Shown: in pieces, positions 26,046 through 35,555 of the stretch
Position numbering within the stretch: position 1 is the first letter of the stretch
Layout of the letters: every line of letters begins with the position of its first letter
Origin: Winogradskyella undariae
Lineage (GTDB): Bacteria; Bacteroidota; Bacteroidia; Flavobacteriales; Flavobacteriaceae
NCBI RefSeq assembly: GCF_013285155.1
Contig: NZ_JABTEL010000006.1
Coordinates: 171,001 to 235,000, forward strand
Length of the DNA: 64,000 bases
Reading direction: 5' to 3'
The notes under the pieces: model-generated
Databases searched by the model: none
The model's input: the letters and a program-made list of their open reading frames with translations, nothing else
Told to the model about the DNA's origin: nothing
Program-made: the position numbers and the translations under genes

Positions 26046-26909
26046 TTGAGCAAGCTAAACGAGGAATCTTGGCTATATACTATTTCTTCAAAAAAGAAAC
26101 TTATAGACTTTAATTTCAAAGAGATATGGCATTACAGAGATTTGTTAGTACTCTTTGTAAAACGCGATGTAGTAACGCTTTATAAGCAAACCATTTTAGG
26201 TCCGCTTTGGTATTTAATACAACCTTTATTTACCGCACTAACCTTTACTTTAATTTTTAATAAGGTGGCAAATATCGAAACCGGAACCGTACCTCCATTT
26301 TTGTTTAACTTGGCAGGGATTTCTATCTGGAATTATTTTAGTACCTGCCTAACCACAACCAGTGACACTTTCAAAAGTAATGAGGCCATTTTTGGAAAGG
26401 TTTATTTTCCACGAATCATTGTTCCACTATCGATTATACTATCCAATTTATTGAAATTTGGAATTCAGTTACTCATATTCATAGCCTTTTACATCTATTA
26501 CTACAGTAATGGTGCTGCGATCGCCGTAGACAGTAGCGTCATCTTTTTTCCTTTTATTATACTATTAATGGGCTTATTAGGATTAGGAATAGGAATGATT
26601 ATCTCTAGCTTGGTAACAAAATATAGAGATTTAAAATTTTTAGTAGGTTTCGGGGTGCAACTATTAATGTATGTATCCGCTGTAATGTATCCGTTAGCAC
26701 TTATGCGTGATAAATTACCCAAAATAGCATGGGTTGTTGAGTACAATCCATTGGCTTATATTATTGAGACCTCAAGATTTATGCTGTTAGGAACAGGAAC
26801 CATAAATGGATTTGGAATTGCTTATACGGTTATAATTACATTTCTAATTTTATTTTTTGGAATTATTATTTTCAATAGAACGGAGAAAACGTTTATTGAT
26901 ACCGTTTAA
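26046..26909 (+). CDS. ABC-2 type polysaccharide export permease (Wzm-like)
   Basis: 287-residue membrane subunit of an ABC exporter for lipid-linked glycans. About six transmembrane helices follow a cytosolic amphipathic N-terminus; FVKRDVVTLYKQTILGPLWY near 37-56 is the typical start of the Wzm/KpsM/TagG family, and NPLAYIIETSRFMLLG near 232 the typical C-terminal loop. The start is TTG; no ATG is available at the N-terminus. It pairs with the Wzt-like ATPase 129 bp downstream. This type exports fully polymerised chains from the cytosol. Confidence 0.92.
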   Translation: MSKLNEESWLYTISSKKKLIDFNFKEIWHYRDLLVLFVKRDVVTLYKQTILGPLWYLIQPLFTALTFTLIFNKVANIETGTVPPFLFNLAGISIWNYFSTCLTTTSDTFKSNEAIFGKVYFPRIIVPLSIILSNLLKFGIQLLIFIAFYIYYYSNGAAIAVDSSVIFFPFIILLMGLLGLGIGMIISSLVTKYRDLKFLVGFGVQLLMYVSAVMYPLALMRDKLPKIAWVVEYNPLAYIIETSRFMLLGTGTINGFGIAYTVIITFLILFFGIIIFNRTEKTFIDTV

Positions 26910-26913
26910 TTTT

Positions 26914-26977
<64 letters not shown>

Positions 26978-27038
26978 AAACGATAGAGAAATCACGAACC
27001 ATAAACCACGAGCAACGAACCACGAATAACAAACAACA

Positions 27039-28334
27039 ATGAGTGTCATTTTAAAAGCTGAAAATATAAGCAAACAATACCGACTTGGTGTTGTGGGTAC
27101 AGGGACTATAAGTCACGACCTTAACCGTTGGTGGGCGCGTATACGTGGTAAAGAAGATCCATATTTAAAAGTTGGAGCTGTAAATGATAGAAGTACCAAA
27201 GCCGATAGTGCTTATGTTTGGGCCTTAAAGTCTATTAATTTTGAAGTTCAAAAAGGAGAAGTTCTTGGTATAATTGGAAAAAATGGAGCTGGAAAATCAA
27301 CGTTATTAAAAATACTATCGCGTGTTACCATACCAACCACTGGAGAAATAAAGACCAGAGGTCGAATAGCATCTTTATTGGAGGTGGGTACTGGGTTTCA
27401 TCCTGAATTAACAGGGCGAGAAAACATGTACCTTAATGGGGCGATTTTAGGGATGACCAAAGCCGAAATAAAAGCAAAAGAGCAAGAGATTATTGAGTTT
27501 TCAGGTTGTGAGCGCTATGTAGATACACCCGTAAAACGGTATTCTTCTGGTATGCGTGTGCGTTTGGCTTTTGCTGTTGCCGCTTTTTTAGAACCTGATA
27601 TTTTAGTTATTGATGAGGTATTGGCTGTTGGTGATGCGGAATTTCAGAAAAAGGCTATTGGGAAAATGCAAGACATCTCTAAAGGGGATGGTAGAACGGT
27701 ATTGTTTGTAAGCCATAATATGGCGGCGGTAAAGAACTTGTGTACACGTGCTATTGTTTTAGAAAACGGAACGTCTGTTTTTGAAGGGGCTACGGATGAG
27801 GCTGTGGATTTTTATTTAAGTCAGAATAAAAAACAAGAAAGCATACCTCTCGAAGAGCGTAAAGACAGATCCGGAAATGGTGATTTCTTATTTAAAGATA
27901 TTTCAATACTGAATACAGGAAATGAAGCACTAACAAGTCTACTTTCTGGTGATTTTTACAAAATTAAGATTTGTTTAAAAACTATAGTGAAGCAAACGGA
28001 TGTAAAAATCCGTATACAATTTATAGATAATAAAGGTGCCGTTCGTTTTTTATGCAATAGCTATTTTGTTGACACAAAGATCCTTAATTTAGAAAAATCA
28101 GATTCAAATTATATTGAATTTCAGATTGCTAAATTTCCATTACCTATAGGGAATTATTTAATTCAATTGACGGGAGTAAGTACGGATGGTATTCAGGATG
28201 ATATTGAGAACGCATTAGAATTTAATGTTGTTGGAGGAGATTTTTTTAAAAGTGGGAGAGAACAAATTTCTAAAGAAGGTGTTTTGGTTGAGTATACTTT
28301 TAAAAAAGTTTTCGAGCAAGAAGATTTAGATTAA
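27039..28334 (+). CDS. Polysaccharide export ATPase with C-terminal glycan-binding domain (Wzt-like)
   Basis: 431-residue ATPase partner of the Wzm-like permease. ABC domain: Walker A GIIGKNGAGKST near 80-91, signature YSSGMRVRLAF, Walker B ILVIDEVLAVGD and VSHNM. Residues about 280-425 form an extra beta-rich domain (IKICLKTIVKQTDVKIRIQF), as in Wzt proteins that recognise a modified non-reducing end of the glycan before export. This suggests chain length may be set by a terminal cap such as a sulfate, acyl or sialic acid residue made by neighbouring genes. Confidence 0.92.
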   Translation: MSVILKAENISKQYRLGVVGTGTISHDLNRWWARIRGKEDPYLKVGAVNDRSTKADSAYVWALKSINFEVQKGEVLGIIGKNGAGKSTLLKILSRVTIPTTGEIKTRGRIASLLEVGTGFHPELTGRENMYLNGAILGMTKAEIKAKEQEIIEFSGCERYVDTPVKRYSSGMRVRLAFAVAAFLEPDILVIDEVLAVGDAEFQKKAIGKMQDISKGDGRTVLFVSHNMAAVKNLCTRAIVLENGTSVFEGATDEAVDFYLSQNKKQESIPLEERKDRSGNGDFLFKDISILNTGNEALTSLLSGDFYKIKICLKTIVKQTDVKIRIQFIDNKGAVRFLCNSYFVDTKILNLEKSDSNYIEFQIAKFPLPIGNYLIQLTGVSTDGIQDDIENALEFNVVGGDFFKSGREQISKEGVLVEYTFKKVFEQEDLD

Positions 28335-28379
28335 CGAAAAAATTATAGTATTATCAAACTTTGATTAAAACAAGTAATA

Positions 28380-29045
28380 TTGAATTATGAAAACCTAAAT
28401 ATAGATATTGGTCATTCTAAAATATTGTTAGTTTCTTTTGGGGGGATTAAACAAGGTATGGGAATACCTATTTATGAATTTTATAACGTGTTTAAAGATA
28501 TAGGCTGTGATAAGGTGTATATAAAAGATGTTAACCAAGCATGGTATCATAAAGGTGTTAATCGAGAGATAGATGATATAAAGAAGCTTAAAGAATTACT
28601 TCAAAAAATAATTATAAAAGGTGCATATGAAAAAGTGATTTTTATAGGGAATTCTATGGGGGGATATGGAGCCATACTTTTCGGGGCTTTGTTAAACGTT
28701 GATAGTGTCATTGCTTTTTCTCCACAAACTTTTATAGGGAAAATTAATCGATTTTGGTATAGGGATCATAGATGGAAAAAGGAATTATCAAAAGTTTATT
28801 TAGATAATTTTTCACAAAAAAAATATTATAATTTAAAAAAAAGTTTAAAAAGAGAAATCTTTAATCCAAAAATAGAAATTTTTTATTCTTTAAATGATAA
28901 GTTAGATAGTTTGCATGCCGAAAGATTGAAAAATCAATTTAATATTAAATTAGTTCCTTATCTAAAAGGGAATCATAATTTAATTAAGGTATTGAGAGAT
29001 GATGGTGAATTAATTAATATAATTAGAAAAAGTATAAACAGTTGA
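28380..29045 (+). CDS. Alpha/beta-hydrolase-like protein in the glycan locus
   Basis: 221 residues with the nucleophile elbow GNSMGGYGA near 92-100 and IAFSPQTF after the next strand; a possible acid is in NDKLD (about 178) and the histidine in KGNHN near 199. This is the layout of small carbohydrate-locus hydrolases or acyltransferase-like esterases. The frame starts with TTG at 28380; an ATG at 28387 is out of frame. Composition is strongly AT-rich (K, I and N abundant) compared with the exporter genes. The role is unknown; deacylation, pyruvylation editing or glycan release are possible. Confidence 0.65.
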   Translation: MNYENLNIDIGHSKILLVSFGGIKQGMGIPIYEFYNVFKDIGCDKVYIKDVNQAWYHKGVNREIDDIKKLKELLQKIIIKGAYEKVIFIGNSMGGYGAILFGALLNVDSVIAFSPQTFIGKINRFWYRDHRWKKELSKVYLDNFSQKKYYNLKKSLKREIFNPKIEIFYSLNDKLDSLHAERLKNQFNIKLVPYLKGNHNLIKVLRDDGELINIIRKSINS

Positions 29046-29151
29046 AAATTCAATTTTGAAATTCTAAGTTAGAAAAAATGCAACTTATATTTTGGCACAT
29101 TAGAAATTGTTGATACTTATCAATTACAAATTTAAACGTATAAATTAAAAA

Positions 29152-29871
29152 ATGCTAAAGCTATTTAAAAAGCAAAAAGAAGAAGTATCATTTATTTTTG
29201 GATGCCCTAGAGGTGGGACAACTTGGTTATGGTCACTATTAGAGTCTCACCAAGATATTATACCATTTACAAATGGCATCGAAAAAGACGCAGAAGGATA
29301 TTATGCGACTAGTGAGTCAGGGATTTATATAAAACAACCCAAAAAAGCTAAAAAAATTATGTCCTCATTTTGCAAAAATAATAAGGGCAAAATTATTATA
29401 GAAAAAACGCCCTTACATACGCTAAGGTATAATGTAATAAAGAAAGATTTTCCTAATAGTAAGGATATTGTTATTCTTAGAAATCCAGTTGCAATTGTTA
29501 ACTCAATGTACACATCAAATATGATGGCTTTTGAAAATTATGATATCGATAAGTCTATAGAAGAGGTTAAAAAATATTTTTCGGTATTGTCCGGTGTAAT
29601 TAATGCAAAGACAGCTCACGTTATAAGTTACGAAAACTTGTTAAAAGACACTAAAACTGAATTTACCAAAGTGTTAAACTACTTAAATGTTTCAGCTGAA
29701 AATGTAGATGCCATAATTTCAGATAATAAAAACAAAACGAAAGTGAGTGTCTCTGGGGCATACAGAAAAGGACAGAGCGATTCTTTTAAAAATGACTTAT
29801 CTAAAGGGCAAATATTATTAATAACAGAAGGGTTAAAAGAGGAAATAGCTTTATTTAATCAGCACCTTTAA
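29152..29871 (+). CDS. PAPS-dependent sulfotransferase family protein
   Basis: 239-residue sulfotransferase. The 5'-phosphosulfate-binding loop is CPRGGTTWLWSLLESH near 18-33 and the 3'-phosphate-binding segment VILRNPVAIVNSMYTSN near 104-120. The family transfers sulfate from PAPS to a hydroxyl or amine of a glycan, in the cytosol before export. It lies 2 bp before a glycosyltransferase gene. Together with the second sulfotransferase at 42195 it indicates a sulfated polysaccharide. Confidence 0.85.
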   Translation: MLKLFKKQKEEVSFIFGCPRGGTTWLWSLLESHQDIIPFTNGIEKDAEGYYATSESGIYIKQPKKAKKIMSSFCKNNKGKIIIEKTPLHTLRYNVIKKDFPNSKDIVILRNPVAIVNSMYTSNMMAFENYDIDKSIEEVKKYFSVLSGVINAKTAHVISYENLLKDTKTEFTKVLNYLNVSAENVDAIISDNKNKTKVSVSGAYRKGQSDSFKNDLSKGQILLITEGLKEEIALFNQHL

Positions 29872-29872
29872 T

Positions 29873-30955
29873 ATGCCTAAAGGAATTAAAAAGATATTAG
29901 TAGCTAATGCTAGATTAAATAGATTAGGGGGGTCTGAAACATTTGCTTATACGCTTATTGAGGAGCTTAAAAGTAGAGAGGATATTTACGTAGAGTATTT
30001 CACATTTGAAAAAGGTAAGGTGTCAGAACGCATAGAACAAGAACTATCTGTTCAATTTATGTCGTTGCCAAAATATGATCTTATTTTAGCTAACCATTAT
30101 ACATGTGTACAAGAATTATATAAAAAAGGATTTCTTATTCAAACTTGTCATGGTATTTACCCTATACTAGAGCAACCTTATGCTTTGGCTGATGCTCATG
30201 TAGCCATATCCCAAGAGGTCAAAAATCACTTATATAATTTAGGATTTAAAAGTAATATAATATATAACGGTATTAATACGAATAGGTTTTATGATAAAAA
30301 ACCTGTAAAAAAACAATTAAAGAAAGTGCTTAGTCTGTGCCATTCTAAAGAAGCTAACGATTTTATTAAATCCATTTGTGAAGATTTAAATGTCGAATAT
30401 CTTCAGGCTTATAAATTTAAGAATGCCGTTTGGAATATTGAAGACTCTATAAACAATGCAGATTTAGTAGTGGGATTAGGTAGAAGTGCGTATGAAGCCA
30501 TGGCTTGTGGAAGACCTGTAGTTATTTACGATAATAGAACCTATTTTGAATCGTGTGGAGATGGTTATGTTAAAGATAAATTAGAATTAAGCCTGTTAAA
30601 CAATTGCTCAGGAAGGTATTTTAAAATTAAATATGATAAGGAATCTTTAAAAAAAGAGTTTTTAAAATACAAAAAAGAGGATGGAGAATTCTTTAGAGAA
30701 GAAGCTTTAAAGAATTTTAATATAATTCATAGTGTTGATCAATATTTTGAATTATGGAATATTACTGCTAATAATAATCTTAATAATTGTAAAATTACGA
30801 TAAAAAAGAAATTAGGGTTTCTTAGTTCTCATATAGCATTTTTACTTTTATTAAGACACCTTCCTAAGACGGAAAGGAAACGTACATTTTTTAGACAATA
30901 TCCAATATTATATAATTGGGGAGCTATTAAGAAATTACTATTATTTAAAAAATGA
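29873..30955 (+). CDS. Glycosyltransferase, GT4-like (GT-B fold)
   Basis: 360 residues. The N-terminal domain begins KKILVANARLNRLGGSETFAYTL with the GG(S/A)E element common in retaining GT-B enzymes. The donor-site part has GLGRSAYEAMACGRPVVIYD near 200-220, the E-x7-E-like motif of family GT4. The hydrophobic C-terminal stretch (GFLSSHIAFLLLLRHL) may contact the membrane. Donor and acceptor sugars are unknown. Confidence 0.82.
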   Translation: MPKGIKKILVANARLNRLGGSETFAYTLIEELKSREDIYVEYFTFEKGKVSERIEQELSVQFMSLPKYDLILANHYTCVQELYKKGFLIQTCHGIYPILEQPYALADAHVAISQEVKNHLYNLGFKSNIIYNGINTNRFYDKKPVKKQLKKVLSLCHSKEANDFIKSICEDLNVEYLQAYKFKNAVWNIEDSINNADLVVGLGRSAYEAMACGRPVVIYDNRTYFESCGDGYVKDKLELSLLNNCSGRYFKIKYDKESLKKEFLKYKKEDGEFFREEALKNFNIIHSVDQYFELWNITANNNLNNCKITIKKKLGFLSSHIAFLLLLRHLPKTERKRTFFRQYPILYNWGAIKKLLLFKK

Positions 30956-30984
30956 AAATATAATTCAACCTTTTAGTAGATTAG

Positions 30985-31935
30985 ATGTTAGCCATTATCA
31001 TCCCATATTATAAGCATACCTTTTTTAAAGATACCTTACAGTCTTTAGCAAATCAAACTGATAAACGTTTTACAGTATACATTGGTAATGATGCCAGTCC
31101 TGAGAATCCAGAAGCACTTATAAAAGAGTTTAAAGGCCAATTATCTATCGTTTATAAATCGTTTAGTAATAATTTAGGTGGTAAATCTCTGGTGCAACAA
31201 TGGGAGCGCTGTCTAGCTTTAATACAGAATGAGGAATGGATTCAAATTTTAGGGGATGACGATTTGGTGTCTAGTAATTTTGTAGCGTCTTTTTACAATG
31301 CTTTACCGTCAATAACGCGGTATAGTAGTGAAGTTATTAGATGGTCTACATATGTAGTTGATGAAAATGGAGATCGAACTTCCGAACAATTTATGCATCT
31401 GAAATTAGAAACAGCGGTTTCTTTTTTTGAAAGAAAATTCAGCAAAAAAACACGTAGCTCTTTAAGTGAATATGTGTTTAAAAAGACCAATGTTTTAGAG
31501 ATAGGATTTCAGGCTTTTAATTTAGCATGGCATGCCGATGATATGGCGGTCTTTGAATTTTCTAATAATAAATCTATTTATTCTATTAATACAGCTTATG
31601 TATCTGTTAGAGTTTCGAAATTAAATATAACAGGAGATTCCCAACATTATGTAGCCAAAAATAAAGGGACTTTTCAGTTTATGGAACATCTTTTTAATAA
31701 TTACTCTAATGTGTTTTCTACAGGGCAAAAACAGATCTTGCTAAAGAAGCTTGAAATGGCCTATTATAATATACCTTCTTATAAGCGGTGGATTAAAGTC
31801 AATAAATTATACTATAATGCATTAGGAATTTATGGTACATTTGATTTTTTATTTAGAAATTTTAAAACAGGAGTGGCAAAGGTGCTAAAAAGAGTACATC
31901 TGTTTAATACTGTGAAAAGATTAACAGCAAAATAA
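30985..31935 (+). CDS. Glycosyltransferase family 2 protein
   Basis: 316 residues, GT-A fold. The nucleotide-binding start is MLAIIIPYYKHTFFKDTLQSL, with GNDASP, and the DxD-type motif is ILGDDDLVSSNF near 87-98, followed by AWHADDMAVFEF at the acceptor side. It is cytosolic with no membrane helices and adds one unknown sugar. It is followed by another family 2 enzyme after 10 bp. Confidence 0.87.
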   Translation: MLAIIIPYYKHTFFKDTLQSLANQTDKRFTVYIGNDASPENPEALIKEFKGQLSIVYKSFSNNLGGKSLVQQWERCLALIQNEEWIQILGDDDLVSSNFVASFYNALPSITRYSSEVIRWSTYVVDENGDRTSEQFMHLKLETAVSFFERKFSKKTRSSLSEYVFKKTNVLEIGFQAFNLAWHADDMAVFEFSNNKSIYSINTAYVSVRVSKLNITGDSQHYVAKNKGTFQFMEHLFNNYSNVFSTGQKQILLKKLEMAYYNIPSYKRWIKVNKLYYNALGIYGTFDFLFRNFKTGVAKVLKRVHLFNTVKRLTAK

Positions 31936-31945
31936 GTGTTATTTA

Positions 31946-32788
31946 ATGAATAATTTTTTTCTAGTTATACCTACAAGAGAACGTTTAGAGTGTTTAAAAA
32001 ACTTATTAACAGATTTAAAAGCATTTAGTTCTTATATCTCTCAAGTGGTTATTGTAGATCAGACAGAACCATGTGTTGAAGACGCTTTAAAGCAATTACC
32101 CTTAAATTATGCCTACCAAGTTGTAAAAGGAGATAAGTCTAAAAGTGTTAATCATTCAAGAAATTTAGCTTTAGACTATTATGAAAATGAGGAATGGTTG
32201 TTCTTTTTAGATGATGATTTAAGAATTTCAGAGCAAGCCTTTCAAAAAATAATAGAACATTTGGCCCCTAACATTATAGATGTATTAATACCAGGAATTG
32301 CATTTGATGGAATGTATCAAGAAGATGTTAAGTATACTAGTATTTTGGACACAATTGCAAAACCAAATAATTTTTCTAAAGGGCGTTTTAGATTACAAGT
32401 CTGCTCGGGTTTAAATATTGTAAAATCCCAAACATTTAAAGACGCTGGCTTTTATTTTGATGAGACTTTTACTATTTGGGGAGACGATTGGGATTATGGC
32501 ATGCGATTATTACAAGCTGGAGCTAACATCTATTTTCAACCCAATATTTTAGTAGAACATTTACATGCACCAATAGGAGGGCAACGCGATATGAAAAAAC
32601 AATTGAATGTCGCTTTAGAAAAAGAAATTTTATATTATTATTTTTTAAGAAAGCATTTTTCTAATTATGTGTTAAAACAACAGTATTACACTAGTATTTT
32701 TATAGGACTTAGACGTTTGATTTATAATTTGAGTATTACTCCGTTAAAAAACACTTTAAAAGGATATAAAATATCAATAAAATATTAA
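31946..32788 (+). CDS. Glycosyltransferase family 2 protein
   Basis: 280 residues, GT-A fold. It shows FLVIPTRERLECLKNLL, VIVDQTEPC and NHSRNLAL, the DxD motif FFLDDDLRIS near 88-97, and ETFTIWGDDWDYGMRLLQAG near 170, the ED-type motif that holds the catalytic base. The HLHAPIGGQRDM segment is also typical of locus-specific family 2 enzymes. The next gene starts 4 bp after its stop. Confidence 0.87.
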   Translation: MNNFFLVIPTRERLECLKNLLTDLKAFSSYISQVVIVDQTEPCVEDALKQLPLNYAYQVVKGDKSKSVNHSRNLALDYYENEEWLFFLDDDLRISEQAFQKIIEHLAPNIIDVLIPGIAFDGMYQEDVKYTSILDTIAKPNNFSKGRFRLQVCSGLNIVKSQTFKDAGFYFDETFTIWGDDWDYGMRLLQAGANIYFQPNILVEHLHAPIGGQRDMKKQLNVALEKEILYYYFLRKHFSNYVLKQQYYTSIFIGLRRLIYNLSITPLKNTLKGYKISIKY

Positions 32789-32791
32789 GGC

Positions 32792-33814
32792 ATGAGAATA
32801 GGATTTAACCCCAATAAAGATAAGTCTTTAGGTAAACTTGATTTTTTTCATCAAGTCGTGGTACCTGTTCATATCCCTTATATGAAAGACTATTTTATAG
32901 ATAGTCTAATAATTCTTAAATATTGTTTAGAATCTTTAATTATAACCACTCATAATAATACTTATATTACTGTAGTAAATAATGGAAGCTGTAATGAAGT
33001 AGTACAATTTTTAGATGGGTTAAAAAATGGTGGTGAAATACAAGAATTGATACATACCACTAGTATTGGAAAAATAAATGCAATTGTAAAAGGAATAGCT
33101 GGGCATAAATTTGATTTAGTTAGTCTAGTTGATGCAGATGTTTTATTTGTTCAGGGTTGGCAAAATGCGACTTATAAAGTGTTTAATGCTTTTCCGAAGG
33201 CAGGTGTTGTAACTCCTACACCAAATCCAAAATTAGTAAAGTACCATACTAATGCTTTGTTTTTTGACAGGCTGTTTTCAAGTTCATTAAAATTTTCAAA
33301 AGTAAGAGACTCTAAAGCACTGATAATGTTCGCAGATAGTATAGGGAATCAAAATTTGTATAAAGATGTTCATTTATCTAAATATCTGACCGTTAATTCT
33401 GGTACGGGTGTTAACGCAGTTGTTGGTTCAGGTCATTTTGTTGCAACTTATAGAGGAGACTTATTTAAAACTTTAGATAATTCTAAAGATGTGTATTTTT
33501 TAGGAGGAAATGCTGTTGAGAAACATTTGGATCATCCGATTGCTAAAAAAGGATTTTGGAGATTAGCGACTAGAGATAACTATACGTATCATATGGGTAA
33601 CACTTCAGAGCCTTGGATGCAACAATTGCTTAGTGAACAAAAAAAGAATAAAGAAGAACACATAGAGAATCTTAACTTGTTTGATTATAAAGGAGGGAAT
33701 GTTATTGCGATCTTAATACAGAATTTATTCGCTAAGCTGTTATTTAGAAAAAAGGTTTGGAAATTATATTTAAGAAAAAAGGGTCTTACTAGACTTGAAG
33801 CTGAATCATATTAA
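32792..33814 (+). CDS. Probable glycosyltransferase, GT2-like (GT-A fold)
   Basis: 340 residues. The region VVPVHIPYMKDYFIDSL ... ITVVNNGSC resembles the family 2 nucleotide-binding half, and SLVDADVLFVQGW near 112-124 gives a DAD metal motif. AVVGSGHFVATYRGDLF and the late YTYHMGNTSEPW are consistent with the acceptor half. It is more diverged than the neighbouring family 2 enzymes. ATG follows AAGG by one base. neuA starts 2 bp after its stop. Confidence 0.72.
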   Translation: MRIGFNPNKDKSLGKLDFFHQVVVPVHIPYMKDYFIDSLIILKYCLESLIITTHNNTYITVVNNGSCNEVVQFLDGLKNGGEIQELIHTTSIGKINAIVKGIAGHKFDLVSLVDADVLFVQGWQNATYKVFNAFPKAGVVTPTPNPKLVKYHTNALFFDRLFSSSLKFSKVRDSKALIMFADSIGNQNLYKDVHLSKYLTVNSGTGVNAVVGSGHFVATYRGDLFKTLDNSKDVYFLGGNAVEKHLDHPIAKKGFWRLATRDNYTYHMGNTSEPWMQQLLSEQKKNKEEHIENLNLFDYKGGNVIAILIQNLFAKLLFRKKVWKLYLRKKGLTRLEAESY

Positions 33815-33815
33815 T

Positions 33816-34475
33816 ATGAAAATAGTTGCCATTATACCAGCCCGTGGAGGGTCTAAACGTTTGCCGTTTAAAAATATCTTACCATTAGGAGGTTTACCTT
33901 TATTAGCGCATAGTATTAAATATGCCTTAGCCCAACAAGACATCGATGTTGTCTACGTAAGTACAGATGATGAAAAGATAAAGAAAATTGCTTTAGACTA
34001 TGGTGCTTTGGTGATTGATAGACCTAAAGCTTTATCAGGTGATTTAGAACCTACAATTAGTACCTTGCAGCATGTGTTACAACAATTAAATGATGATAAA
34101 ATTGAGGCCATAGTGTTATTACAACCCACTAACCCATTACGTCCCCCAACACTATTTAAAGATGTGTTTGCTCAATTTAAATCTAACAATAGTTCTAGTG
34201 TTTTTACGGTGAGTCGTAATCACGATAAATTAGGTGAAATTGTAAATCATAAATTTGTCCCCTTTAATTATGCAACAGGACAACGCAGTCAAGATTTGGA
34301 ACCTCTATATTATGAAAATGGCTTGTTATATATTACAACTGCAAATGCGATACGTGATGGATATGTTATGACAGAAGATGCTTTTCCTTTTATTGTAAAT
34401 CACGTCTTTGCTAAAGTAGATATAGATACTCAGGAGGATTTTGATTATGCGGAATTTTTATTCAGAAATAGATAA
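33816..34475 (+). CDS. neuA: Acylneuraminate cytidylyltransferase (CMP-sialic acid synthetase)
   Basis: 219-residue enzyme that activates a nonulosonic acid with CTP to the CMP-sugar. Signature IIPARGGSKRLPFKN at 5-19, STDDEKIKK, LLQPTNPLRPP near 104 and DIDTQEDFDYAE at the C-terminus. An in-frame TTG at 33795 lies inside the previous gene; ATG at 33816 gives the standard N-terminus. The partner genes neuB and neuC lie 2.7 kb downstream beyond an inverted gene pair. The enzyme could use Neu5Ac or legionaminate; the absence of LegB/LegC-type genes here favours Neu5Ac. Confidence 0.9.
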   Translation: MKIVAIIPARGGSKRLPFKNILPLGGLPLLAHSIKYALAQQDIDVVYVSTDDEKIKKIALDYGALVIDRPKALSGDLEPTISTLQHVLQQLNDDKIEAIVLLQPTNPLRPPTLFKDVFAQFKSNNSSSVFTVSRNHDKLGEIVNHKFVPFNYATGQRSQDLEPLYYENGLLYITTANAIRDGYVMTEDAFPFIVNHVFAKVDIDTQEDFDYAEFLFRNR

Positions 34476-34497
34476 AGATGATTACTATTGTTTTAAT

Positions 34498-34522
34498 ATT
34501 AAGGTTAATTACGTTCCTTAAT
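34498..34522. terminator. Weak hairpin between convergent neuA and SGNH genes
   Basis: ATTAAGG and CCTTAAT arms (7 bp) around an 11-base loop lie between the neuA stop and the stop of the minus-strand gene; the right arm overlaps that stop. It might end transcription from both sides. The stem is short and the T tract poor. Confidence 0.3.
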
Positions 34523-35552
34523 TCATCAAAATAGAATTTATTTCTAAAGAAATGGCTTTAGCCCCTATAGGAGACCAGTGGGTGCTATTAAAATAATAAA
34601 CATTTTTATTTACATTCAATTCGTTGCGCAATATTTCTATAGAATTAATATACAAGTAGTCTTTTGATAGGTCATTATAATAATTAAAAAAAAGAGGAGT
34701 TTTAAATTTGTCTTTATTTTTTATATACGGATAATAAAGATCGTATTTGTCAGGGCTTATTAATAGTAATAGTTTAATGTTTTTTTCTTCAAGTAATTGG
34801 CTAATCCTATTAATTAAAACATTGCTTTTTGAAATTCTTGATGAGTCATTTTTATGGACTAAAAATTTTAAATCATCTTCAAAGAATAAAAGGTTGTTTT
34901 TCTTACCTGTAAATAGATTATTACCATTAGTTTTTACATTATAAGTTTTAGAGAATGTTGGTTTATCATAGATTAGGTATTGTAAATTTGTAAGAGGTAT
35001 CTTTAGAGTCGCATCTGAAAAAAAAGATGAACTTAGCTTAGAAAAGCTATTTGTTCTATTTGCTATACTATATTTTAACGTCTGTATGTCTGTAATTTTA
35101 GATAATTCAATATTTTCAGTTCGTTGTACAAATAATCGCTCTGCTGATTGTAAAATGACGTAATTAAACTGATTCATATGGAAAAAATCACCATTGATAA
35201 GCTCGATTAATTTTTGTATTGGGTTTTCGGATAAAAACCTATCCATATGTAATACCGAAAAATTATTAGCAAGAAAATTGTTATAACCTTTAGCTTCTTG
35301 TTCTGAGAATGAGTCACCGATAGTTAGTATATCGAAATTGTTTTTTGTATTTAAATTTAGTTCAGAAAATGTGGTATATTTCTTTTCAATATACAAATCT
35401 TTAAACGCATCTTCTGTAGCTCCTTTTTTACTATATAGATAGCCAATCCTTGCTAGATCACCTTCAATAGGATAATAGTAAATTACGTTTAATAAATACA
35501 TTAAAAGAAATGGAGCAATAAAGAAAACACTTTTTAAAATAAATTTTTTCAT
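34518..35552 (-). CDS. SGNH/AlgX-like acyl-transfer partner protein
   Basis: 344 residues with one N-terminal membrane anchor (ILKSVFFIAPFLLMYLLNVIYY). The rest is predicted periplasmic and resembles the AlgJ/AlgX SGNH-like family: a GDSF block (DILTIGDSFSEQ, serine near 79) and a C-terminal THW block (FNSTHWSPIGA, near 324-334). The family motif is usually DTHW or DxxHW; here serine replaces the aspartate, so the acid partner may differ. It follows the MBOAT gene by 3 bp; such pairs add O-acyl (usually acetyl) groups to glycans in the periplasm. Confidence 0.75.
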   Translation of the reverse strand: MKKFILKSVFFIAPFLLMYLLNVIYYYPIEGDLARIGYLYSKKGATEDAFKDLYIEKKYTTFSELNLNTKNNFDILTIGDSFSEQEAKGYNNFLANNFSVLHMDRFLSENPIQKLIELINGDFFHMNQFNYVILQSAERLFVQRTENIELSKITDIQTLKYSIANRTNSFSKLSSSFFSDATLKIPLTNLQYLIYDKPTFSKTYNVKTNGNNLFTGKKNNLLFFEDDLKFLVHKNDSSRISKSNVLINRISQLLEEKNIKLLLLISPDKYDLYYPYIKNKDKFKTPLFFNYYNDLSKDYLYINSIEILRNELNVNKNVYYFNSTHWSPIGAKAISLEINSILMN

Positions 35553-35555
35553 ATT

